Assembly (NCBI GenBank): GCA_016794505.1
Contig: JAEUJZ010000145.1
Coordinates: 90,395 to 154,394, forward strand
Origin: Myxococcales bacterium
GTDB lineage: Bacteria; Myxococcota_A; Polyangia; Palsa-1104; JAEUJZ01
Direction: 5' to 3'
DNA: 64,000 nucleotides
Positions 55,645 through 64,000 of this stretch are shown in pieces. How positions within the stretch are numbered: the stretch's first letter is position 1; each line of letters begins with the position of its first letter. A program made the translations under genes and the position numbers. The notes under the pieces are model-generated. The model had not been told where the DNA came from. It ran no database searches and worked only from the letters and a program-made list of their open reading frames with translations.

Positions 55645-57090
55645 CTACTCCGCGGTCCGTCGAGAGGACAGGATCTTCTTGGCCTCGTCGCGTACTTCCC
55701 GAGGAACGTAGATCCGACTGGTGGTGATAGACATCGTCCTAAGTGCCCGGAACTCACGGTCTCTCTGGATCATAATGGCCGGGCGATCTGGGCGTGTGGT
55801 GTCGATGAAGAAGCCGCAATCGTGATCTTTAGTGGACAGGATGTCGCGATCCTGGTTGAAGGGGCACAGATAGTACTCCCTGAATTCCTCTCTTGTGAGC
55901 TTCCGGCCTGTACGCGGGCTAACAAGACGTAGTCCTTGTTCGACCAACATCTCGTTGGTCGGCAAGGGGAGTGAACTCTCAGCACGCGGCAACTCAATCG
56001 CTTTGAAGAGGTTTCGCTGCAACAGCCTCCATGCGAGATCACAGAGGATGTCATCAGGTTCTCTCGGCGTCTTGGCCACCTCGCTCAGGAAGGACCATAG
56101 CAGCACATCGTCCAGTTCCAGTACCTGCTCAGGACCGAGCACATCACCCGCGGCGATCGTGATGATCGAGGCATGACGAGGGAAGCGCCGCTCAAGGTCC
56201 TCTCGCCGCTCTCTGGCAAGCCACTTGAGACGTTTGAAGAATAGCCCGAGCATTAACTCGGCGCTCTTCACCGTATGATGGAAGTATACGGTTTCATAGT
56301 GCGCGCGGTGGGCTAGAGCGAACTCTTCGATCACCCGGCGCGATTTGCTCAGATCGAAGCCTATCACCACGTTGTCGTTGTAGTAGCCGAGCGTCACACA
56401 GGACAGCAGCCACTCCAGATCGTATCGGCCATAGGAGACACCGCACTGGATGGCGTCTCGTAGCAGGAAATCCCCTCGATCGACGTCGATATCACTGGAC
56501 AGCAGACGGGATAAGTACGGCACGTGGTAGCCGCCACCGAGGAGAGCCTGAATTCGCCTCGGCATGGACTCGTCGTGCTCTTTCAGCCGGTTGTGAAGAT
56601 CGCCACCAGGCCAAAGCAGCAGTCCCCTGCCTACAATTTCATGCCACTTTAGCTCCTTACAGTCCTCAGAATTCATGCCAAATTGCTCGGCCCATTGGTC
56701 GCGCTTGCTGTCAAAGTCCCGTTTGCCGATACACTGATCTTCCCATGTATGCGAGAAGGGACCGTGGCCTAGATCGTGGCACAAGGCGGCGATCGCTAGG
56801 TCTCGGATCTCTACCGGCCCCGGATGCATCAGGGGCGGCAAGAACTCCACTGCTGCATCCTGCAACTGACGCCCAAACCGGATCGCCAGATAGGCCGTGC
56901 CCAGCGAGTGAGCGTGCCGAGAGTGCTCCGCGCCAGGGTAGACCAACGATGCCAATCCTAGCTGGCTAATGCGGCGGAGGCGCTGGAGTTCGCGGGTCTC
57001 CAACAGACGGATGACTGCTGTCTCCATGCCGCGGAACTTCATCAGCCCATGGACAGCATCCTGGACACGTTCGAGCCTCCGCTTGCTCAT
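55645..57090 (-). CDS. HD-domain phosphohydrolase (SAMHD1/dGTPase-like)
   Basis: The 481-residue protein has an HD domain: EHSRHAHSLG (His near 56-61), CHDLGHGPFSH (HD at 105-106) and the SSDIDVDRGDFLLRDA segment near 200, as in SAMHD1-like dNTP hydrolases. The extra C-terminal ~200 residues are unassigned. dNTP depletion is a known anti-phage strategy. The gene starts 4 bases inside the kinase gene's stop (ATGA overlap at 57087-57090), so the two are co-translated. Confidence 0.88.
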   Translation of the reverse strand: MSKRRLERVQDAVHGLMKFRGMETAVIRLLETRELQRLRRISQLGLASLVYPGAEHSRHAHSLGTAYLAIRFGRQLQDAAVEFLPPLMHPGPVEIRDLAIAALCHDLGHGPFSHTWEDQCIGKRDFDSKRDQWAEQFGMNSEDCKELKWHEIVGRGLLLWPGGDLHNRLKEHDESMPRRIQALLGGGYHVPYLSRLLSSDIDVDRGDFLLRDAIQCGVSYGRYDLEWLLSCVTLGYYNDNVVIGFDLSKSRRVIEEFALAHRAHYETVYFHHTVKSAELMLGLFFKRLKWLARERREDLERRFPRHASIITIAAGDVLGPEQVLELDDVLLWSFLSEVAKTPREPDDILCDLAWRLLQRNLFKAIELPRAESSLPLPTNEMLVEQGLRLVSPRTGRKLTREEFREYYLCPFNQDRDILSTKDHDCGFFIDTTRPDRPAIMIQRDREFRALRTMSITTSRIYVPREVRDEAKKILSSRRTAE

Positions 57091-58247
57091 GGCTGCTGGC
57101 CCTCCTTGAGCTCCTGGAGTTGCTGCTGGATGAACGTCCTATTGTCTGCGCTGAGGTGATTGAGGAGTAGCAGTTCACTGAGCCACTGGGCATGCCGTTG
57201 ACGCGTCAAGAGTGGCAAGTTCCTTAGATTCGGTTTGAATCCGACGCCTGCTTTGCCAGCACGTAGTGCGCGCAGCACCGACAGCATCTCCTTCTGAGAG
57301 GCGAGCATGACTGGCGCGGCGGGGAGATCCTCAAGCAGATAGGGAGCGAACTCCTCTTCGCAATATCGGACTACCCCTTCGGAGTCGATGCGCTCGCCAG
57401 GATCACGCGCCAGCATCTTCCTTATCAACGGCTCGAGGCGTGGCGGCACCTTGCTCCAACAATCGTGCCTCCAGAAGTCAGTACGCCACAGATTCTCGTC
57501 CTTCGCCCGCTGCCGGATCATTTCTCTCACCCGATCGCTGGCCGCATGATCCTCCTTATCGAGCGGCACCTCTTCGCCATCAAGAACCAGCGGGAATCGC
57601 TGAGTGAAGAGTCGAAACATGGATGCGCCGAGTGACCAAAGATCGGACTGGTGGCTGCGAGGACTCGATTTGGCGAGCACTTCTGGTGCCCGAGTTCGCA
57701 CCGTCCCGGCCTCGTCCCTTGCCGGATCAAACTTGTCGAGCTTCTTGCAAACCCCGAAGTCCATCAGGATGAAGCGTTCCCGATCAAGCCCGAGGTTTTC
57801 AGGCTTGATGTCCGCGTGGATGTAGCTCTTCCTCTGAAGAAAGCTGAGGGCGCGAGCGATGTGGCAGAGCAGCGTAACGGCCTCATCCATGCCATGGAGA
57901 ACCCAGCCATTGTGGAGGGGCGTCACCTCACGCTCTACGAGAAATACCTGAGGCGCACTACCGACGACATACGTCTCGACGACATTTGGGTGAGATAGCG
58001 ATAGCGGATGAGCAACCATCTCTAGCTCTGTCAGCGCGGTCCGATTCTCGTCCTTGTGGTACTTGACGATGACCTCTCGCTGGATCGGCTTCCATATGGC
58101 TCGGTAGACTTGCTTCTGTTTCCCCCTGTGACTGAGTGGCGTGGGCTTCTCAAAGTGCAGATAGAAGTCTCTAGATAGCTCGGGGCACTCGCAATCCTGC
58201 GTCGCTGTCTCCCCTGCGCTCCCATTCTCTGCGAGGCCTATCGTCAT
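57087..58247 (-). CDS. Ser/Thr-type protein kinase paired with the HD phosphohydrolase
   Basis: The 386-residue kinase has ATP-Lys62 (EVIVKYH), catalytic loop YIHADIKPENLG (HAD at 144-146 in place of HRD, Asp146), DFG at 163-165 and RTRAPEVL. HAD is tolerated in many kinases, so activity is likely. The C-terminal ~100 residues (about 290-386) are helical and unassigned. GGGGAGG lies 5 bases before the ATG at 58247; another ATG at 58250 is too close to that site. It overlaps the HD gene by 4 bases. No membrane helix is present. Confidence 0.88.
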   Translation of the reverse strand: MTIGLAENGSAGETATQDCECPELSRDFYLHFEKPTPLSHRGKQKQVYRAIWKPIQREVIVKYHKDENRTALTELEMVAHPLSLSHPNVVETYVVGSAPQVFLVEREVTPLHNGWVLHGMDEAVTLLCHIARALSFLQRKSYIHADIKPENLGLDRERFILMDFGVCKKLDKFDPARDEAGTVRTRAPEVLAKSSPRSHQSDLWSLGASMFRLFTQRFPLVLDGEEVPLDKEDHAASDRVREMIRQRAKDENLWRTDFWRHDCWSKVPPRLEPLIRKMLARDPGERIDSEGVVRYCEEEFAPYLLEDLPAAPVMLASQKEMLSVLRALRAGKAGVGFKPNLRNLPLLTRQRHAQWLSELLLLNHLSADNRTFIQQQLQELKEGQQP

Positions 58248-58644
58248 CATCACCTCCCCGTGCGGCAACATGAAGACAAGGCATGGCGCGGTCCCGCCTA
58301 TGGCCGCGCCATCTAAGCTCCGTGAGAGCGGCCCCAATCAATCGCTCCAACGCGGACATTTTATCTTCTCTCGCTCAACGAAGTCGGGGCAAGAGAAAAT
58401 GTATGGGTCTCAGTCAGGTGCTGCCGTGCCTGACTGACGAGCCCGTGGCTGTGCGACTAGCCGACACGTAGCGCTCTTGTCTGTGTTCGTTCTGGGGCAT
58501 CCTCGCCTGTAGAAAACCGGCAGACAAATCTCAGCCTGTGATACAGAACACAAGCTCTTCATCGCGTCACCACGTCATGAAACGCGATCTGCATAACCAC
58601 CGAAGAAGGCAAACAGGCCGTTTACAAGAGATTAGAAGGTCTTT
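58248..58644. other. Intergenic region between the kinase and gajA, with a strong hairpin
   Basis: This ~400-base divergent gap should hold promoters for both the kinase operon and Gabija. TCAGTCAGG (58410-58418) and CCTGACTGA (58429-58437) form a perfect 9-bp stem with a 10-base loop, a possible operator or terminator. I could not assign promoters. Confidence 0.5.
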
Positions 58645-60393
58645 ATGCATCTATCAAACTTAAGGCTGTGGAACTTCAGGCGGTTCGGAAGCAGTATGCC
58701 ATTCTCCCTCGATACACCGCATCTCGATCTGAGATTGACTCGAGGCTTGAATGCTCTAATTGGCGAAAACGACTCTGGAAAGTCCGCAATTATCGATGCG
58801 ATCCGGCTTGTCCTAAAAACACATAGCTACGACTGGTCCCGCATTAGCCTTGACGATTTTCACATTGGACAGCATCGACTCAGGATTGAGCTTATTCTTT
58901 CTGACATCAAAAATGAGGAAGGAAAGTACTTCACTGAGTTTCTGTCTTGGAAGTCAGTCGGAGGTGATGTCGAGCAATCCCTGCGGCTCATCCTCGATGT
59001 ACAAAGAAATCCAGCCAATGACCAGATCCTGCCCTACGAAGTACGCGCGGGGGTAGATACCCAGGGAAAACAACTCAGTCCCGAAGCCCGCGAGTACCTA
59101 AAGGTGACGTACCTTAAGCCGCTCCGCGATGCCGAGGAGGAACTAGTCGCGCGAAAGAACTCCCGCCTTTCCCAGATCCTCGTTGGGCACGATGCCTTCA
59201 AGAACAAAGGGACAACCCACGTTCTGGTGGACCGGTTGACGAACTTCAACAAATCAATCGAAGGCTACTTCGAGGCAAAGGACCACGAGGGAAAGGGCAT
59301 TGCTGACCAACTCGGGAAAGAGCTAAAGGACAAGATCGACACGTATATTGGTGCACTCTATGAGCCAGGAAGGAAGACCAAGTTCGCTGTGACTGAGCGA
59401 GGGCAGATCAAGAGCCTGCTTGAGAAACTGGAACTTTCCATTTGTGGTGAGACACGGCCCGGCCTTGGTACCCTCAATAGGCTATTCATGGCATCCGAGT
59501 TGCTGCACTTGAACAAAGGCAACTGGACTGGGCTGCGACTAGGACTGGTCGAAGAACTTGAGGCTCACCTCCACCCCCAAGCGCAGATGCAGGCAATTGA
59601 GACCCTCCAAAAGCAGAAGGATGTCCAGCTCATCCTGACTACGCACAGCCCAAATGTCGGTTCGAAGATCAAACTCGAAAATCTTATTATCTGCGATCAG
59701 GGCAAGGTTTACCCGATGGGTGCAATGCACACCCAACTGGCACCCGATGACTACGTATTCCTTCAACGCTTCCTGGACATCACGAAGGCAAACCTGTTCT
59801 TTGCGAGAGGCGTCATACTGCTCGAGGGTTGGTCGGAAGAACTCCTGATGAACGAACTCGCGAAATTGATCGGCTACGATCTCGTCCAAAAGGGAGTGGC
59901 CATTATCAACGTGACTAACCTAGCCTTCATGCGGTACGCTAATATCTTCAAGCGCAACGCGGCACCGCATTTCTCCAAGCGGGTTGCCATCGTCGCGGAC
60001 GTAGATGTCTCGCCCACGGAGGAGGATGGCTCGGCGCCTGGCGACAAAGCGACGCTGACTCAGACGCAGATGGACAAGGCAACCAAGTACGATGGTCAGT
60101 GTGTTAAGTCCTTCATCTCCCCTCAGTGGACGCTCGAATACTGCCTGTATAAATCTGATGCATTCGGTGAGAAGTTCACAGAGATCACCAGGCTCGTGCA
60201 TAGCGGGTCCGACTGGACTAACTTTGAGGTAACGCTTACGGACAAGTTGACACGCGGGAAGCTCGCCAAGACGGAGATTGCCGCTCGCTTGGCCCAAGCT
60301 ATTTCGAAAGGAGAAATCGACAAGTTGAAGGTGGAGCGAGATTCGCATGTTGCCTACCTAGTAGAAGCCATCAAATATGCTTGCGGCCAATAA
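58645..60393 (+). CDS. gajA: Gabija protein GajA (OLD-family ATPase-TOPRIM nuclease)
   Basis: The 582-residue protein opens with an ABC-type ATPase half (Walker A GENDSGKSAI at 40-49, Walker B-like VEELEAHLHPQAQM). A C-terminal TOPRIM domain follows: LLEGWSEELLMNELAK near 390-405 and VADVDVSPTEED near 448-459, giving the catalytic Glu and DxD. In Gabija, GajA nicks DNA and assembles with GajB. The start has AAGG before the ATG. It overlaps gajB by 17 bases. Confidence 0.93.
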   Translation: MHLSNLRLWNFRRFGSSMPFSLDTPHLDLRLTRGLNALIGENDSGKSAIIDAIRLVLKTHSYDWSRISLDDFHIGQHRLRIELILSDIKNEEGKYFTEFLSWKSVGGDVEQSLRLILDVQRNPANDQILPYEVRAGVDTQGKQLSPEAREYLKVTYLKPLRDAEEELVARKNSRLSQILVGHDAFKNKGTTHVLVDRLTNFNKSIEGYFEAKDHEGKGIADQLGKELKDKIDTYIGALYEPGRKTKFAVTERGQIKSLLEKLELSICGETRPGLGTLNRLFMASELLHLNKGNWTGLRLGLVEELEAHLHPQAQMQAIETLQKQKDVQLILTTHSPNVGSKIKLENLIICDQGKVYPMGAMHTQLAPDDYVFLQRFLDITKANLFFARGVILLEGWSEELLMNELAKLIGYDLVQKGVAIINVTNLAFMRYANIFKRNAAPHFSKRVAIVADVDVSPTEEDGSAPGDKATLTQTQMDKATKYDGQCVKSFISPQWTLEYCLYKSDAFGEKFTEITRLVHSGSDWTNFEVTLTDKLTRGKLAKTEIAARLAQAISKGEIDKLKVERDSHVAYLVEAIKYACGQ

Positions 60394-62392
60394 CGTCTCC
60401 GCTGACGACATTGCCTACGCCGAGCGCATCCTTCTGCCCCCCGGAGAGCTCTTCGACGAGGAACGGATCCGCTTCATAAAGGACATGGGCACATTAGACC
60501 TGCAAGCGGTCCCCGGCAGCGGCAAAACGACTGCGCTCCTTGCGAAACTCCTAATCCTGGACCGCCGCCTTCCGTTTAGTGACGGATCGGGTGTCCTGGT
60601 AATTTCCCATACAAACGCGGCAATTGACGAGATACGGGATCGGATCGGCGCACATTGTACAAACCTTTTCAGGCATCCGAACTTCGTGGGAACAATCCAG
60701 AGTTTCGTAGACGAATTCTTGGCTGTTCCCTTCTACGCAAATAAGTACGGAAGGGTGCCGACGCGTATCGACGATGATATTTACGAACAGAAATTCTCCG
60801 ATCCGCCATTCGGAATTTCAGGGTTCATCTATCAAGAAAACAAAAATGCTCGCCGATTCTTAATAGCGAACAAGAACAAGAAGATTCGCTGGACCTATGT
60901 CGATGGAAAACCCTCTCTATCCGATGGCTACTCGGGTCAAATAATTGAGTTTAAGAAGCCCCGCGCGAGGACCAATCCCGAGAAATACGAGGACTGGACC
61001 GACACAGAGAAGAATCGGGTCCGCCAGTGGGTCAACGAATTCAAGCTGGCTATCCTGAAGTCGGGATGTTTATGCTATGATGACGCTTATTTTCTGGCTC
61101 GGCTCGCGCTCTCGAAAAATCCTCGGCTCAAACTGCTTCTTCAGAAGCGTTTCTCGCGCGTATTTGTGGACGAGATGCAGGATATGGAGGAACACCAGCA
61201 CGCGCTGCTGGAAGATATTTTCTACGATGGCGGCGAAAGCACCTCTGCTTACCAACGGATCGGCGACAAAAACCAGTCCATTTTTGACGGCAGGAGGGAA
61301 TCTAATAATGTATTTTGGCGAGATCGGGAGAAGGTCCTTGAACTGAATGGAAGCTACCGCCTCAGCCCGATTTTAGCTCGAGTCGTCAGCGCGTTCGCTG
61401 TCAGCCCGATTCGAATCGAAGGCAGGAAACGAGATCCTGGCGGATCGGACATTTCCATAAAACCGCGCTTCATCGTCTACACCGATTCTACGAAATCCCT
61501 GGCGATTCCTTGTTTCGCGTCGCTCATTCGAGATCATTTGGATGATGGACTGATCCCAGAGAGTCCGCGCAACAGGTACAAGGCTGTAGCGTGGGCAACC
61601 CAGCCGGACAACAACAAAGTGCGGCTGCCAGATTACTTTCCATCTTACGCTCGGACAGAGCAACAGAAGCGAATTGACCACCCCGACATGGCCAGTTACT
61701 TCTCGAGCCAAATCCATGAGAAGTATTCATTCGCACCAATCGAGGCGGCTATCAATAACGCGTTGTTGCGGATTCTCCGGTTGGAAGAGGCTCAGGACAC
61801 GTCGGGCACCAACTTTACTAAGCGGACCATGCACGAGTTCATCCGGAACGTGCATCCGACCTACTGGGACGAGTACCGTTCCAAAATTCATCGCTGGTGT
61901 TTGGGTATTGCTCGTGGCTCTACTGGTGCCGTCCTGGCTGAAATGAGAGAGCACCTGCCAACATTCCTGTCGAAGTTCGACCGTCAGATAAAGAAGTGTC
62001 GAGACTTTCTTAGCAGCCCCGGAAGCGGTTCGCAGGGATCAACCGAGACAGCGGTGGCGGTAACAGCGAACATCATGGCATGCCGAGGATTCAACATCGA
62101 GGTCGCTACCGTTCACCGGGTGAAGGGAGAAACTCACACCGCGACGCTGTATATGGAGACCTTCTACGAAAAAGGAGGCGGTGGGAACTATGAATCGGAG
62201 CGACTGGCGGGACAGTTCAAGGGGCAGCCTGTTGGCTGTACTCCTCACGCCTTCGTACGTCAGTCTGCAAAGATGGTGTACGTTGGCTTTTCGCGCCCAA
62301 CGCACTTGCTCTGCTTCGCTGTACATGAGAACCGGTTTGCGAAGTTAAGGGACGATATCGACCAGGGCACTTGGGATATGGTGTACCTATAA
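60377..62392 (+). CDS. gajB: Gabija protein GajB (UvrD-like helicase)
   Basis: The 671-residue protein is an SF1A helicase: Walker A VPGSGKTT (45-52), the SHTNAAIDEI motif Ia-like segment, Walker B FVDEMQDM near 262-269, IGDKNQSIF motif III and later VYVGFSRPTHLL (motif VI). GajB senses nucleic acids or NTP changes with GajA in the anti-phage Gabija complex. Its gene overlaps gajA by 17 bases, as in known operons. Confidence 0.93.
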   Translation: MLAANNVSADDIAYAERILLPPGELFDEERIRFIKDMGTLDLQAVPGSGKTTALLAKLLILDRRLPFSDGSGVLVISHTNAAIDEIRDRIGAHCTNLFRHPNFVGTIQSFVDEFLAVPFYANKYGRVPTRIDDDIYEQKFSDPPFGISGFIYQENKNARRFLIANKNKKIRWTYVDGKPSLSDGYSGQIIEFKKPRARTNPEKYEDWTDTEKNRVRQWVNEFKLAILKSGCLCYDDAYFLARLALSKNPRLKLLLQKRFSRVFVDEMQDMEEHQHALLEDIFYDGGESTSAYQRIGDKNQSIFDGRRESNNVFWRDREKVLELNGSYRLSPILARVVSAFAVSPIRIEGRKRDPGGSDISIKPRFIVYTDSTKSLAIPCFASLIRDHLDDGLIPESPRNRYKAVAWATQPDNNKVRLPDYFPSYARTEQQKRIDHPDMASYFSSQIHEKYSFAPIEAAINNALLRILRLEEAQDTSGTNFTKRTMHEFIRNVHPTYWDEYRSKIHRWCLGIARGSTGAVLAEMREHLPTFLSKFDRQIKKCRDFLSSPGSGSQGSTETAVAVTANIMACRGFNIEVATVHRVKGETHTATLYMETFYEKGGGGNYESERLAGQFKGQPVGCTPHAFVRQSAKMVYVGFSRPTHLLCFAVHENRFAKLRDDIDQGTWDMVYL

Positions 62393-62569
62393 AGCCAAGC
62401 TCCAGACACTTATCCCCACCCCACGCCCCAGTCAGACTGTGGCGATTTTTTGTATTCGGTAGGATAGCCCTCGACGCGAGCGAGAGCGGACAGGCCTGAT
62501 GGCTTCCCTCTCGTAGCGCGTCGCGGGAGGGCTTGGTGTTTCATGTGCCTCCCGAGGAAGGAGGTGAAC

Positions 62570-62614
62570 ATGAACCCCGTGGCAGAAGTCTTCCCATGCG
62601 GATTTCTGTCCTGA
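62570..62614 (+). CDS. Short leader ORF (14 codons) before the XRE gene
   Basis: ATG at 62570 is preceded by GAAGGAGGTGA (62556-62566), a near-perfect ribosome binding site, and encodes MNPVAEVFPCGFLS before TGA at 62612. Only 6 bases separate it from the regulator's ATG at 62621, which has no site of its own. A CGGGAGG/CCTCCCG hairpin (62524-62554) lies just upstream. It may couple or regulate translation of the regulator. Confidence 0.5.
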   Translation: MNPVAEVFPCGFLS

Positions 62615-62620
62615 ATCAGT

Positions 62621-62947
62621 ATGACGACAACCAAACAACTGAGCACCGAGTCTCCGGCGTCTCCGCCGCTTGCGCTTCACATCCGTTCGCTTCGGCAGTG
62701 GCATGGTGAGCACGGGCTCGAACAGGCGGAGCTGGCGGAGCTGGCCGGCATTTCGCGGCATGCGCTGTACCGGCTTGAGAACTGCCGAGAGCTGCCGCCG
62801 ATTATCGCGGCGCTCTTCGCCGTGGCGTATGCCCTGGGAGTGGCGCCGGACGCGCTGCTTGACCCGCGTGAACGAGCGCGCATCGAAGCGGCCGTGGCGG
62901 CTCGCCGCGAACGTGTCGAGCGGGACGCACCGTATGCAGCGCAGTAA
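62621..62947 (+). CDS. XRE-family helix-turn-helix regulator
   Basis: The 108-residue protein has an N-terminal tail and an XRE helix-turn-helix (LRQWHGEHGLEQAELAELAG, ISRHALYRLENCRELPPI). A short helical dimerisation end follows. It resembles mobile-element repressors. It is preceded by a leader ORF and overlaps the next gene by 14 bases, so it probably regulates that gene. Confidence 0.85.
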   Translation: MTTTKQLSTESPASPPLALHIRSLRQWHGEHGLEQAELAELAGISRHALYRLENCRELPPIIAALFAVAYALGVAPDALLDPRERARIEAAVAARRERVERDAPYAAQ

Positions 62948-63431
62948 TTCTTCGGCCTGGATTCTCGCGGCCTACTACTGGTCGCCGTACCTGGCGATGG
63001 CAGTCCTTGACGGCGAGCGCATCGTCGAAAGTGTCTGCCATCGGATACGGGGCGGCGTACGAACCGCAGTGAATCTCGACGCACAATTTCGGGAGCTGGT
63101 CCGGGACTACGCGCCCGAGTGCGTTGTGGTGCCGCCGGTCCTGGCGCTCATGAACGCGGCAAGCGCGACACATCTTCCGACCAAGATGCACACCATTCGC
63201 GAAGCGAAAGCGAGCCTTATCGGCGACGAGAAAGCGAGCCATCGCGAGTTCTACAAACGGCTCACGGCACGCTACCCGATGCTAGGGCGCCTGCTGCTGC
63301 ATCCGTCGGGCAAACCGCTCATCGCGAAAGACCGTTCGCGTGGCGCAGTCAGGCTGCTCCCCATCGCTCTTGGCCTTGCCTACCAGACAAGCATCAAGGC
63401 CACGAGGGACCGAGGGACAGCTCACGCCTAA
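62934..63431 (+). CDS. Small protein of unknown function, possible RNase H-like fold
   Basis: The 165-residue protein starts inside the end of the XRE gene (ATG at 62934). A beta-beta-alpha N-terminus (ILAAYYWSPYLAMAVLDGER) and the ECVVVPPVLALM strand recall RuvC/YqgF-like RNase H folds, but catalytic acidic residues cannot be assigned with confidence. Its partner is the XRE regulator. Confidence 0.6.
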   Translation: MQRSNSSAWILAAYYWSPYLAMAVLDGERIVESVCHRIRGGVRTAVNLDAQFRELVRDYAPECVVVPPVLALMNAASATHLPTKMHTIREAKASLIGDEKASHREFYKRLTARYPMLGRLLLHPSGKPLIAKDRSRGAVRLLPIALGLAYQTSIKATRDRGTAHA

Positions 63432-63496
63432 AGCCCCCTGCTCCTTTCTCCCGTCTCCCTAATTTCAATTCTTCATTTCTAACCCCTACCACCCCT

Positions 63497-63736
63497 ATGT
63501 CTTTTCGACGCTCCCCCTACCGTGAAGGGCTGACCAAAGCGGACAAGCTCCTCGCGATTCTCATGGACCGCGCGGCGCACTCGACGCAAGAGCTGGTCCG
63601 CCGCGTCGGCCACGCCTTCGGCGGCGCCATCTTCAAACTGCGCAGTCGCGGTTTCTACATTGCACGGACGCATCATCCGACGAAGCGCTACCAAAGCGAG
63701 TACCGCCTTAGCGACGACAAATCTCGCTCCTTGTAG
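63497..63736 (+). CDS. Small protein, possible winged-helix
   Basis: The 79-residue basic protein (MSFRRSPYREGLTKADKLLA, HSTQELVRRVGHAFGGAIFK) could be a winged helix-turn-helix: KLLAILMD helix, STQELVRRV recognition region. It follows the previous gene by 65 bases. Function unknown. Confidence 0.5.
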   Translation: MSFRRSPYREGLTKADKLLAILMDRAAHSTQELVRRVGHAFGGAIFKLRSRGFYIARTHHPTKRYQSEYRLSDDKSRSL

Positions 63737-64000
63737 CGTGTTGCCAACGACGAGCAATCTGCAACGCACGACTGAACCAACGACCAACCTCTTCGCTCAC
63801 CCTCTTCGCCCTATCGGACGAACAGGGGAGCGAGCCAGTCAACGAGCGAACGGCCGCTAAACAACGCGCTAATAGAGCACGCCCGTCGTGGGGCTTCGCC
63901 CCCCGACCCGCCCGTTCATCAACCGCTCCGTAACCCGTTTCACACAACCCCCCGCTGCCGCGTTGGGTGTGGAACCGGACGAAGCGGTGAGAACGTGCGG
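63737..64000. other. Right edge region with no supported gene
   Basis: This 264-base end piece contains a GGGGC/GCCCC hairpin near 63890-63905. No gene or RNA can be supported. Confidence 0.4.

Overview
The window is GC-rich bacterial DNA. Its gene content points to a myxobacterium-like member of the Myxococcota: an FHA-containing sigma-54 activator, a Che operon with a HEAT-repeat protein, an AgmX/PglI-type protein, a Spo0M-like protein, many lipoproteins and a very large unassigned membrane protein. No rRNA or species-specific marker is present, so the host assignment is an inference.

Positions 1-30436 look like the chromosomal backbone. They start with the end of a gamma-carbonic-anhydrase gene and a sigma-54 regulator. 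A tightly coupled chemosensory operon follows (cheY-cheA-cheW-cheW-HEAT-cheR-cheB, minus strand, no receptor gene). After it come an ECF sigma factor/VOC pair, MarC, selB, a cyclophilin, a radical SAM HemW-like protein with unusual cysteine spacing, an unpaired E1-alpha dehydrogenase subunit, Spo0M-like, nucleotidyltransferase, NADAR, Mpo1-like and MBL-fold genes, and a 1599-residue membrane protein.

At 30562-30634 lies a tRNA-Ala(CGC) with a strong terminator. A tyrosine integrase starts a ~9.5-kb run of minus-strand genes beside it: replication-relaxation protein, zinc-ribbon membrane protein, VirD4/TraG-like ATPase, several small membrane proteins, a lipoprotein and a small sigma-like factor. 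This looks like one end of an integrative, possibly conjugative element inserted at the tRNA. The other end was not found.

From about 40.1 kb to 62.4 kb the window is an accessory, defence-rich island. It holds a putative structured ncRNA with its own promoter and terminator; a STAND NTPase with TPR-like repeats; a three-gene overlapping operon (Ser/Thr kinase, compact UvrD-like helicase, unknown protein); three different tyrosine recombinases with a tRNA 3'-half remnant and inverted repeats; a truncated AIPR abortive-infection gene; a second set comprising a kinase overlapping an HD phosphohydrolase plus a SEC-C protein; and a complete Gabija system (gajA-gajB). The two kinase modules are the best candidates for undescribed immune systems.

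The last 1.6 kb carries a short leader ORF with a near-perfect ribosome binding site, an XRE-type regulator and two small accessory genes, probably from another mobile element.
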